Shown here piece by piece: positions 1 to 6,244 of a stretch of DNA of 9,738 bases. Where the stretch lies: contig JAGMEZ010000550.1 of assembly GCA_023127905.1 (NCBI GenBank), positions 1 to 9,738 on the forward strand, read 5' to 3'. The stretch comes from Caldifarciminota bacterium (GTDB taxonomy: Bacteria; Hydrothermota; E44-bin80). Both the position numbers and the translations under genes were made by a program. Under the pieces are notes generated by a model. It was given only the letters and a program-made list of their open reading frames with translations. It ran no database searches and was not told where the DNA came from. Within the stretch, counting starts at the first letter, position 1. Each line of letters starts with the position of its first letter.

Positions 1-21
1 CAGCATTGCCATTAAACTCAT
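1..21 (-). CDS. N-terminus of a gene truncated by the window edge
   Basis: Only seven codons are visible, reading MSLMAML. The start is well supported: on the minus strand AAGGAGGT (32-25) lies three bases before ATG at 21. The other in-frame ATG at 12 would be too far from that SD. The gene lies 83 bp after the barrel gene on the same strand, with no obvious terminator between them, so it is probably in the same operon. Its function cannot be read from seven residues. The short hydrophobic, methionine-rich start next to a TonB-receptor-like barrel would suit a MotA/TolQ/ExbB proton-channel subunit, but this is a guess from context. The first codons are seen; co-transcription and identity are inferred. 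Confidence 0.6.
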
Positions 22-24
22 TTT

Positions 25-68
25 ACCTCCTTGTATACTGCTCAGGTATACCTTCGCAGCATACCTGA
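25..68 (-). promoter_or_regulatory. SD with two competing hairpins in the leader of the truncated gene
   Basis: On the transcript strand an 8-bp perfect stem pairs 68-61 with 49-42 around an 11-base loop. A second 6-bp stem pairs the GTATAC copies at 51-46 and 38-33 and ends one base before the SD at 32-25. The stems share bases 46-49, so they exclude each other. No T-run follows either one, so neither looks like an intrinsic terminator. Control of translation is an inference. Confidence 0.35.
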
Positions 69-104
69 TTACGCCAATTATTTCAGATTACACAGATAAT
101 TCAC

Positions 105-1643
105 CTATTTTATTATTTTGTATTTCAAAGAGGCGTAGAACTGGACACCACCCTCAATGTATCCTTCCCAGATTTCATATCTCTGATCCATAATATTCTC
201 TGTTTCAAATCGCAGTGAAAAGTCTTTAAGAAGTTGATACTCAACTCCTGCATTAAATGTAAATATATCTACTTCATCATCTAACGTTTCAATAGCAAAT
301 GAACTGTTAACATTTCCAAAAAGGGTAACCGGCGAGAATCCTTTATATGTCATACCAAAGTTAAACTCTGATACTGGCTCATATGGTATCTTTTCGCGAA
401 GAGTGTAATTTCCAGTAAACTCAAAAGTGAAATCACTAAAGTCTAAGCCTATGTCCGTCTTTAACACATCCTTCCTCGTACGTTGAAATGAAAAACCCTC
501 AATAAAAGTAGCCAATAACATTGGATAATTATCATATTCAATATGGCTATAGGCAACAAAACAAGTCGTTTTCTGCCATTTTCCTTCAAATCCCCCTGTA
601 ATATTTTTCTCTTCAAGCACTTTATATTCATTCATACCCACTACAAATGGACATCTTTCGTAAATATCTTTGACCGTATTTATCATTTTTCTTTCAAAAT
701 AACTGACAAAAGGATATAGCTCAAAATTCTCAATCATTGCATTTATTGAAATCAGAGGAGCCACAGATATTTTTCTTTCATCTATGAATATTCTTATCCC
801 GGGTGAAACAGCAAGTATTTTATTAATGGTCTTTTTAAGAAGAACATCTAATGATGTAATGGACTTCGTCGCACTTTCACTGTTCACCTTAAACCTTGCT
901 CCCTCTATATTTATGTTACCCGAAATATCATAGTTTCTTAGAGGAACACCAAAGTTAATTAAATTTTTAAAAATCTTTTCCTGAGGAAGTACTGTGAAGC
1001 TATTTAGAGAAAAATCACCCGAAAGTGATACCTTAACGGGATCAAACTCAAACCTCATGAGAAGACCAACACCTCCTCCATTGGTCGAAACAGTATCGTA
1101 CTGTGAATTAACCCCTTTAACAACCTTTTCATAATTATAATATCCATCTCCAGATATGTAATAATCTTCCTGGTTGAGAACACCTTTTATTCTAACAAAA
1201 TCATCGTTAACACAATGGTCTTCTGCCCAGCCTTTTCGTCTGAAGTCAGTAAACCGAAGGGACAGGAGCCCTGTTTCATTTCGTAATCCACAATCAAGGA
1301 ATACCTTATCCGACCACCAATTCCCCGCTCCAGCATCCAACAATAACCAGTAATGATTTATCTTTTCCCTTTCACCAGGTAGTAATCTTTGAGCGGTAAC
1401 ATGGAACTCCGGTGAAATCGGTCTTGAAGGTGGAAAGAGATCTCCCTGATTAATATACGGATAAAAGTCCTTTTTGGGACTGAATTGCATCCTTCCAAGG
1501 TATGTTCCGTAAATATAGACCTCTGGAAGCTCCAGCCCCTCGTCTTTATCCTCTGAATTCAGAATTAGCGGGAATATAAAAAGACTAAGGATTGATAGTT
1601 TTAATCCTATCCTTTGCACGGATAATAAGCGTCTTATCATCAT
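105..1643 (-). CDS. Outer-membrane beta-barrel protein, TonB-receptor-like, no plug domain
   Basis: A 512-aa exported protein. Residues 1-30 look like a signal peptide, basic to residue 15 and hydrophobic at 16-29. An acidic stretch follows, then ELPEVYIYG (38-46), which resembles the short N-terminal segment of TonB-dependent receptors. The rest alternates polar and aromatic residues like a transmembrane barrel. The last 30 residues, with NIMDQRYEIWEGY at 483-495, match the usual end of TonB-receptor barrels. The roughly 130-residue plug is not recognisable, and 512 aa is short for a full receptor. The final residue is Lys, not the usual aromatic. The start is one of two tandem ATGs (1643, 1640) abutting GAAAGGA at 1650-1644; the second has slightly better spacing. 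The gene overlaps the 3' end of the TPR gene by 59 nt, suggesting translational coupling. The barrel call is fairly firm; the ligand is unknown and could be a structural partner. Confidence 0.8.
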   Translation of the reverse strand: MMIRRLLSVQRIGLKLSILSLFIFPLILNSEDKDEGLELPEVYIYGTYLGRMQFSPKKDFYPYINQGDLFPPSRPISPEFHVTAQRLLPGEREKINHYWLLLDAGAGNWWSDKVFLDCGLRNETGLLSLRFTDFRRKGWAEDHCVNDDFVRIKGVLNQEDYYISGDGYYNYEKVVKGVNSQYDTVSTNGGGVGLLMRFEFDPVKVSLSGDFSLNSFTVLPQEKIFKNLINFGVPLRNYDISGNINIEGARFKVNSESATKSITSLDVLLKKTINKILAVSPGIRIFIDERKISVAPLISINAMIENFELYPFVSYFERKMINTVKDIYERCPFVVGMNEYKVLEEKNITGGFEGKWQKTTCFVAYSHIEYDNYPMLLATFIEGFSFQRTRKDVLKTDIGLDFSDFTFEFTGNYTLREKIPYEPVSEFNFGMTYKGFSPVTLFGNVNSSFAIETLDDEVDIFTFNAGVEYQLLKDFSLRFETENIMDQRYEIWEGYIEGGVQFYASLKYKIIK

Positions 1644-4566
1644 TCCTTTCTATTACTTCTTTGTAAAGACTTAAGGCATCCTGCTTCTTCCCCATCCTAA
1701 GGGCAAGCTCTGCAGCCTCAAAAAGTGCTTTGGTTGTATATGGAGAATCGGAAAGATTATATTTTATCTTCAAGAACGTTTTAAGTGCTTCCTTATCGTT
1801 CCCCTGCTTCAGTAGTACTTTGCCTTTCATATAGTATGCTTCAGGAATAATTAAACTTTCCCCTGTTTTTATTGCCTCATCGTAGTAAGAAAGTGATTCG
1901 CTTAATTTCCCTTCATCAAGCATTATATCGCCAAGACGGAGAAGCGCTTTTCCCTTCCACTTACCACGAGCAGCATCCTTAAGTTTACTGAAGGTCTCGA
2001 TTGCTTTCTGTTTATTATTAAGTTTCAGGTAAACATCACCTTTTATATAGGCAACCTCGTAATCTTCATCTGTTTTCAGTTTCTTAGTTTTTTCAAGATA
2101 CTCTAAACTCTCGGAATATTTTCTCTCTTCGAAAAGAACCTTACCAAGAAGAAGAGCTGCCTTTGAAACAATTTTACTATTGGGAAAATCATTAATAATT
2201 CTACGCAACTTCTTCTCTGCTTCTTCGTTCTTTTTAAGTGACCGAAGCGAACGCGCCTCGTTGTACAGTGCGGTTGGTTTTAACTTTCTATTCTCAATCT
2301 TTCCATACTCATCTATCGCTCTCTCAGTTTCTCCTGAGTAGTAAAACATATCTGCCTTCAACATCATTATGCGTTCCGAAAGGTACGTTCCATTGAATCT
2401 TTCAATATATGTATCCGCAAATTCAGCTGCACGTTTTTCCCCATCTTTTCTCAGTATGCATTTCATAATACCATTAATGGGTACAACCGCAGTAGTATCT
2501 TCGGGGAGTTTAAGAATATCTATCACTTTTTGATAACTAATCCGTGAATTCTCAAAATCACCGGAATTAAAATAATTGTCACCTGAAATTAAATAACTTC
2601 TTCTTATATATTCACTTGAAGGATACAACTCCCTCAGGGATTCCATCGTAAGGGATGAATTCTTATAATTACCGAGTTTCCTTAATGCCTCTCCCTTCTT
2701 GAAGTATGCATCATCTGCAAAATCACCCATTGGAAAATCCTTCACAAGTTTATTATAGGTTGTAATAGCATCCTTATATTTTTTAATCCTGAAATATGTA
2801 TTTCCAAGTCTCAATAAGGCAACTTCTCTAATCGGTTTTTCTTTTGCTGCTTTTTTATAATTTGAAATTGCTTCACTAAATCTGCCAGCATTATATGCTG
2901 CATCCCCAAGCGTTATCCAGTCCTTCTCCTCTCCTTCAACCCCTTTAATCTTTTTCAGTATATTATACGCCTCTTTATCTCTTCCTAATTTTGAAAGCGT
3001 CCATCCTTCACCCATCGCTGCAAGTTTCGCTTCTTTTGTCTCTGGAAATTGGCTTTTAACATTTCTGTATCGTGCGAGTGCATCCTCCCACTTTTTCAGT
3101 TTGTAGGCACATTCTGCAAAGAGGAGCATTACCTCCTTTCTATCCTTTCCATCAGGATAGCTAGTCAGATATATATTAAAGTATTCCTCTGCTTTTTTAT
3201 ATTCTTCCATTTTATAGAGAGATGATGCAAGTCTATAAACCGCATCCTTCCTTACTCCATTTTTCTCTTCTTTGCAAATCAGCGAATAGATTTCTATTGC
3301 CTCCTGGTGCCGTTCCATTTCAAAAAGGCTGTTTCCTTTTAGAAGGAGCGCCTTCCATTTTCTATCAGTACTTGAAAGTACATGAACAAGGCTATCAGCT
3401 TTCACTACATCCTTTGTTTCATAACCCATTCGAGCAAGTTCGTATAAAGCATCATTTCTATAATCGCCGGCATCTTTCATAGAAGATAATTTTTCAAACT
3501 GCTCAATTGCCTTTTCCTTCTCCCCCTGTCTTTCGAGTATTATTCCGGACCAGTAGAAGGATGGAAAATAGAGTTTACTCGTTCTCTCTACCATTCTGAA
3601 ATAATCAAGTGCCTTCTCATACTTCTTTCTATCGAAATAGATCCAGGCAGAATAGTAAATCGACGGATTTTTATATTTCGAATCTGGAAACCTCTCTATA
3701 AGATTTTGAAATGTCCTTATTGCAGATTTTGTTTCTCCTTTTTTAACGTAGAGCCTACCTGTATACAATAAAGATTTGTCAAAAAATTTTCCTTTTGGAT
3801 AGTCCTCACGGTAGTTGGAAAAGACCACCATTGCACTATCAAATTCACCTCTCTCAAATTCAATTTCCCCAATCGAGACATATGCATCCTCTATGAGTGA
3901 ACTTTCAGAAAAGCTATCTATGAGGGTTTTAAAAAACCGTTTTGCTTCATCGAACTTTTTCTCCCCTCGGTAACTGAACCCGGTTGAATAAAAAGCATAG
4001 TCAAAGAATCTTCCCTTTGGGTATCTCTCCATACAGAGTTTATAGTAGTAGCGAGCCTTCTCATACTTACCAATATTGTAATAGGTTTCTCCAAGCCAGA
4101 ATATGGCATCTTCTGTTTTCTCGTTTTCGGGATAGGTCTTTATATAGTTCTTAAATGTCTCCTGAGCTTTTCCAAAGTCTTTGAGTTTCAGGTAAATCTC
4201 ACCCATTCTTTCCTTCGCAAATGGAGTGAAATAAGAAAACGGATAGCTGCGTATAAATTCCTTAAATCCGGAAAGGGCATCTGAATTTCTTCCCTGAAGA
4301 AAAAGACAATCGTATCCAAGGTAATATGCTTCTGGAGCATCCTCAGAATCACTGTTTCTCTCTACAAATTCAATAAATTCATCATATGCTAATTCGTAGA
4401 GACCTTCATTCATTAGTCTCTTTGCAAGGCTCAGGTCTGATTTATCCTCAGCAAGAGAAAAATTAGATGAGAATAGTAATAATATAATCAAAATAAGGAT
4501 TGGGAAATCCCTCTTTATTATCGCTATTAGGGAATCGCTCCTACATTTTCTTTTTATTCGAAACAT
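1585..4566 (-). CDS. Large exported TPR-repeat protein (about 26 repeats)
   Basis: A 993-aa protein. Residues 1-39 have a long basic start, a hydrophobic stretch at 21-33 and a likely cleavage after SLA (37-39), so it is probably periplasmic or membrane-tethered. Everything after about residue 45 is tetratricopeptide repeats of 33-38 residues. I count about 26 by eye, many of the BamD/YbgF-like type with a tyrosine-rich first helix and FP or YP in the turn. TPR arrays are protein-binding scaffolds and no catalytic domain is present. No SD precedes ATG 4566; a TATAAT abuts it (4572-4567) but has no -35 at the right distance, so expression may rely on read-through from the 111-aa TPR gene 141 bp upstream. 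Its last 59 nt overlap the barrel gene. Similar long TPR proteins beside barrels occur in several uncultivated didermic phyla (from memory). Involvement in outer-membrane assembly or a Tol/Ton-like complex is inferred. Confidence 0.92.
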   Translation of the reverse strand: MFRIKRKCRSDSLIAIIKRDFPILILIILLLFSSNFSLAEDKSDLSLAKRLMNEGLYELAYDEFIEFVERNSDSEDAPEAYYLGYDCLFLQGRNSDALSGFKEFIRSYPFSYFTPFAKERMGEIYLKLKDFGKAQETFKNYIKTYPENEKTEDAIFWLGETYYNIGKYEKARYYYKLCMERYPKGRFFDYAFYSTGFSYRGEKKFDEAKRFFKTLIDSFSESSLIEDAYVSIGEIEFERGEFDSAMVVFSNYREDYPKGKFFDKSLLYTGRLYVKKGETKSAIRTFQNLIERFPDSKYKNPSIYYSAWIYFDRKKYEKALDYFRMVERTSKLYFPSFYWSGIILERQGEKEKAIEQFEKLSSMKDAGDYRNDALYELARMGYETKDVVKADSLVHVLSSTDRKWKALLLKGNSLFEMERHQEAIEIYSLICKEEKNGVRKDAVYRLASSLYKMEEYKKAEEYFNIYLTSYPDGKDRKEVMLLFAECAYKLKKWEDALARYRNVKSQFPETKEAKLAAMGEGWTLSKLGRDKEAYNILKKIKGVEGEEKDWITLGDAAYNAGRFSEAISNYKKAAKEKPIREVALLRLGNTYFRIKKYKDAITTYNKLVKDFPMGDFADDAYFKKGEALRKLGNYKNSSLTMESLRELYPSSEYIRRSYLISGDNYFNSGDFENSRISYQKVIDILKLPEDTTAVVPINGIMKCILRKDGEKRAAEFADTYIERFNGTYLSERIMMLKADMFYYSGETERAIDEYGKIENRKLKPTALYNEARSLRSLKKNEEAEKKLRRIINDFPNSKIVSKAALLLGKVLFEERKYSESLEYLEKTKKLKTDEDYEVAYIKGDVYLKLNNKQKAIETFSKLKDAARGKWKGKALLRLGDIMLDEGKLSESLSYYDEAIKTGESLIIPEAYYMKGKVLLKQGNDKEALKTFLKIKYNLSDSPYTTKALFEAAELALRMGKKQDALSLYKEVIERNDDKTLIIRAKDRIKTINP

Positions 4567-4631
4567 ATTATATATTTAAACATTATGATGTGTATAGAGT
4601 TCCAGGATTTTTTACACATCTTAAATCCACA

Positions 4632-4688
4632 CAGGTTAAAACCTGCGACTTTTTTCTCCATACTGTTTACTACCTACTCCTTACTCTA
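4632..4688 (+). repeat. Palindrome plus four tandem heptamers in the TPR-TPR gap
   Basis: Bases 4632-4645 form a small palindrome (CAGGTT-AA-AACCTG) and on the plus strand are followed closely by a T-run at 4650-4655. From 4661 to 4688 come four exact 7-nt periods: TACTGTT, TACTACC, TACTCCT and TACTCTA, constant in the first four bases. The 14-mer GGTTAAAACCTGCG (4634-4647) recurs with one mismatch at 9422-9435. The stem is too short to be convincing as a terminator, and the T-run is on the strand opposite to the flanking genes. Confidence 0.6.
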
Positions 4689-4707
4689 GTCTGTCTAACT
4701 TCTCTCA

Positions 4708-5043
4708 TCACACTCCCATCCCAAGCAGTTTATTAAGCGCTTCTATATTTTTCTTTGCTTCCATGTTATCCGGTTCAATTTCCAGAACCTTATTAAATTC
4801 AGATATTGCCCGCAGTATCCAGGCTTCTTCATCCGTTCGCTCTTCGTACAGTTCTTCCCTATCAATATCCTTGCGAACCATCCTCATACAGACAAGACCG
4901 AGATTAAAATGCGCTGCCGCATCATTATCGTCCAATGAAATTACTTCTTCAAATGCCTTAATCGCATCCTCCAGTTGCCCGTCCTCTAAATAATCTACAC
5001 CATTTTTAAATATTTCTTCCACTTTTTTATCAGCGTTTTCCAT
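4708..5043 (-). CDS. Small cytoplasmic TPR protein
   Basis: A 111-aa, strongly acidic protein with no signal peptide. Residues 8-41 form a clear TPR with the usual turn into a second helix. A second TPR starts at 42-55, is interrupted by a charged insertion at about 57-73, resumes at 74-91 and is capped by a helix at 94-107. The start is secure: AGGAGG (5054-5049) lies five bases before the ATG, and a perfect promoter sits just upstream. The gene ends in tandem TGA stops (4710-4705). It precedes the 993-aa TPR gene by 141 bp on the same strand, and no convincing minus-strand terminator lies between them, so co-transcription is likely. TPR modules bind other proteins; the partner is unknown. 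Its size and lack of an export signal suggest an adaptor or regulator, which is inference. Confidence 0.92.
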   Translation of the reverse strand: MENADKKVEEIFKNGVDYLEDGQLEDAIKAFEEVISLDDNDAAAHFNLGLVCMRMVRKDIDREELYEERTDEEAWILRAISEFNKVLEIEPDNMEAKKNIEALNKLLGMGV

Positions 5044-5072
5044 TAAATCCTCCTTTCAGATTCATATAAGAA

Positions 5073-5095
5073 GTTTCAATCATTATAAATGAAAC
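5073..5095. promoter_or_regulatory. Operator-like dyad over the -10 box and start site
   Basis: A 23-bp imperfect palindrome with perfect GTTTCA / TGAAAC ends; 9 of 11 half-site positions are symmetric about base 5084. It covers the whole -10 box and the predicted transcription start, the usual place for a repressor operator. No regulator gene is adjacent, so the binding protein is unknown. Confidence 0.4.
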
Positions 5096-5110
5096 AGTTA
5101 GTATTGTCAA
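5082..5110 (-). promoter_or_regulatory. Consensus sigma-70 promoter of the small TPR gene
   Basis: On the minus strand TTGACA (5110-5105) and TATAAT (5087-5082) are separated by exactly 17 bases. The expected start is near 5075, giving a leader of about 32 nt with a strong SD before ATG 5043. Both hexamers match consensus at all six positions. Confidence 0.9.
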
Positions 5111-5147
5111 TAAGAAATTATTTCTCACAACTTTGGGCAATAATTTA

Positions 5148-5172
5148 GTTTCGGGAATTGCATTCCCGAAAC
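5148..5172 (-). terminator. Perfect 11-bp hairpin, possible terminator of the HAD gene
   Basis: GTTTCGGGAAT (5148-5158) and ATTCCCGAAAC (5162-5172) pair perfectly around a 3-base loop. It lies about 130 bp after the HAD stop codon. On the minus strand the stem is followed only by CTAAATTATT, a poor U-tract, so this may be an inefficient terminator or another kind of palindrome. The hairpin is certain; its role is not. Confidence 0.45.
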
Positions 5173-5250
5173 ACCAGTAAAAAATATTTTGGGTGAAGGA
5201 AATGAAAAAAGACAGTTGACATAAATATCGTAAATATCAAATTATCAAAG

Positions 5251-5300
5251 CCTGACCTCGAATGCTCTTATGACCCCGAATGCTCTCTCCCGAATGCTCT
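5251..5300 (-). repeat. Short tandem repeat touching the HAD stop codon
   Basis: The minus strand carries AGAGCATTCG three times (5300-5291, 5286-5277, 5268-5259). The last two belong to 18-bp units (5286-5269 and 5268-5251) identical at 15 of 18 positions; the first unit is cut to 14 bp. The AG that begins the first unit supplies the last two bases of the HAD stop codon TAG (5301-5299). Confidence 0.8.
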
Positions 5301-6006
5301 AAAGAAGGATGGAGAGGAGTTCTGTAAGTGTGGTTATTTCAAAATCCGGCTTAACATCTCCATCAATAATCTGCTTCCTGTCAGGGTTGAACCAGCAGGC
5401 TTTCATCCCACCCTTCTTCGCACCAACCATATCCGTATCAAAAGAATCGCCTACAAAAAAACATTCATAAGGTTGAACATTTAGAAGTTTTGCAGCCTTC
5501 TGGAATATTGCACCCTCAGGTTTTCTGATACCAACTTCTTCCGATAACAAAATAACCTGAAAAAGATCTCTTACTCCAATACCCTTGAGTTTATTGTATT
5601 GAACATCGGGAAAAGCATTTGATATAACCCCCAGAGAAAATTTCTCAGCAAGCCTCTCCACCACTTCCCTTGCATCTTTAACAGGAGAACTCACATCAGG
5701 ATAAGCAGCAATATACATTGACGTTATCCTGGCACTGAACTCTTCGGGTAACCCAAGGGTTTTTAGAAACCTTCTGCTTCTTTTATCGCGAACCCCCCTC
5801 CCTGATTCACCTTTATTAAAATCTACCAGTACCATCTGATCAGCCTCACAGAATGCCTCAAATATTGACTCTTCTGGTATCTCCTGAAATAACTCGGGAT
5901 GTTTTTGTTTCATTCCACGCAGAATCTTCCGTATCGCTGTTTTACGATCAAAAAGAGTATCATCTATATCAAAAAGAACTGCTTTTATATCATTTATCAA
6001 ATTCAT
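5299..6006 (-). CDS. HAD-IA family hydrolase (YjjG/YfnB-like phosphatase)
   Basis: A 235-aa cytoplasmic phosphohydrolase. Numbered from the chosen ATG, motif I is FDIDDTLFD with nucleophile D13 and acid/base D15; motif II is VISNA with S129; motif III has K162 in IRKPEG; motif IV is GDSFDTD with D187 and D192. A helical cap lies between motifs I and II (about 20-115), as in subfamily IA. The C-terminal CWFNPDRK region and closing helix resemble the nucleotidase YjjG, so a 5'-nucleotide or small phosphate ester is a likely substrate, but HAD specificity cannot be read reliably. The frame is open to a TTG at 6057, yet those 17 extra codons contain a consensus promoter and the family starts close to motif I, so ATG 6006 is preferred. 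No SD is present; the transcript is probably leaderless. Confidence 0.92.
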   Translation of the reverse strand: MNLINDIKAVLFDIDDTLFDRKTAIRKILRGMKQKHPELFQEIPEESIFEAFCEADQMVLVDFNKGESGRGVRDKRSRRFLKTLGLPEEFSARITSMYIAAYPDVSSPVKDAREVVERLAEKFSLGVISNAFPDVQYNKLKGIGVRDLFQVILLSEEVGIRKPEGAIFQKAAKLLNVQPYECFFVGDSFDTDMVGAKKGGMKACWFNPDRKQIIDGDVKPDFEITTLTELLSILL

Positions 6007-6013
6007 ATGCTGT

Positions 6014-6041
6014 ATTATAGAACAAAAAAACCTTCTGTCAA
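6014..6041 (-). promoter_or_regulatory. Consensus promoter placing transcription start on the HAD ATG
   Basis: On the minus strand TTGACA (6041-6036) and TATAAT (6019-6014) are 16 bases apart. Only seven bases separate the -10 box from the ATG at 6006, so transcription should begin at or within a base or two of the start codon. This predicts a leaderless mRNA and decides the start of the HAD gene. Confidence 0.85.
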
Positions 6042-6152
6042 GTTTTTCTTGTTGCAAGACAAGTTTTTTTCACAGTTTTGTTACTCTGAATGTAGCATCA
6101 ATATCTATTCGCATGATGCAATGGCTTTTCGCAAAATACAAAAATTTTCTTA

Positions 6153-6180
6153 TTGTCGGCTTTTGATTGAATATTATAAG
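6153..6180 (+). promoter_or_regulatory. Possible promoter of the 402-aa secreted-protein gene
   Basis: TTGTCG (6153-6158) and TATAAG (6175-6180) are 16 bases apart on the plus strand, predicting a start near 6187 and a leader of about 58 nt. The match is partial and no SD precedes ATG 6245. The rest of the divergent gap 6042-6244 shows only AT-rich DNA. Confidence 0.4.
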
Positions 6181-6244
6181 TCTATATGAATCATAATTTA
6201 TCTTTTTAATAACCCTAGCATAGATTATACCCTATTTAATTAAT

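Noticed and set aside
3222..3482. Plus-strand 86-codon frame inside the TPR gene
   Set aside because: Antisense shadow of a strongly supported repeat protein.
5216..5245. Plus-strand TTGACA that could drive antisense transcription into the HAD gene
   Set aside because: No good -10 hexamer at 16-18 bases; the best candidate, AATTAT at 18, matches four of six. AAATATC repeats nearby look like AT-rich coincidence.
6007..6057. Seventeen-codon N-terminal extension of the HAD protein from TTG 6057
   Set aside because: It carries the TTGACA/TATAAT promoter, has no SD, and would put unusual residues ahead of motif I.
6095..6119. GCATCA/TGATGC inverted repeat in the divergent gap
   Set aside because: Six-bp arms with a 13-base loop are expected by chance, and it does not sit on a recognisable promoter element.
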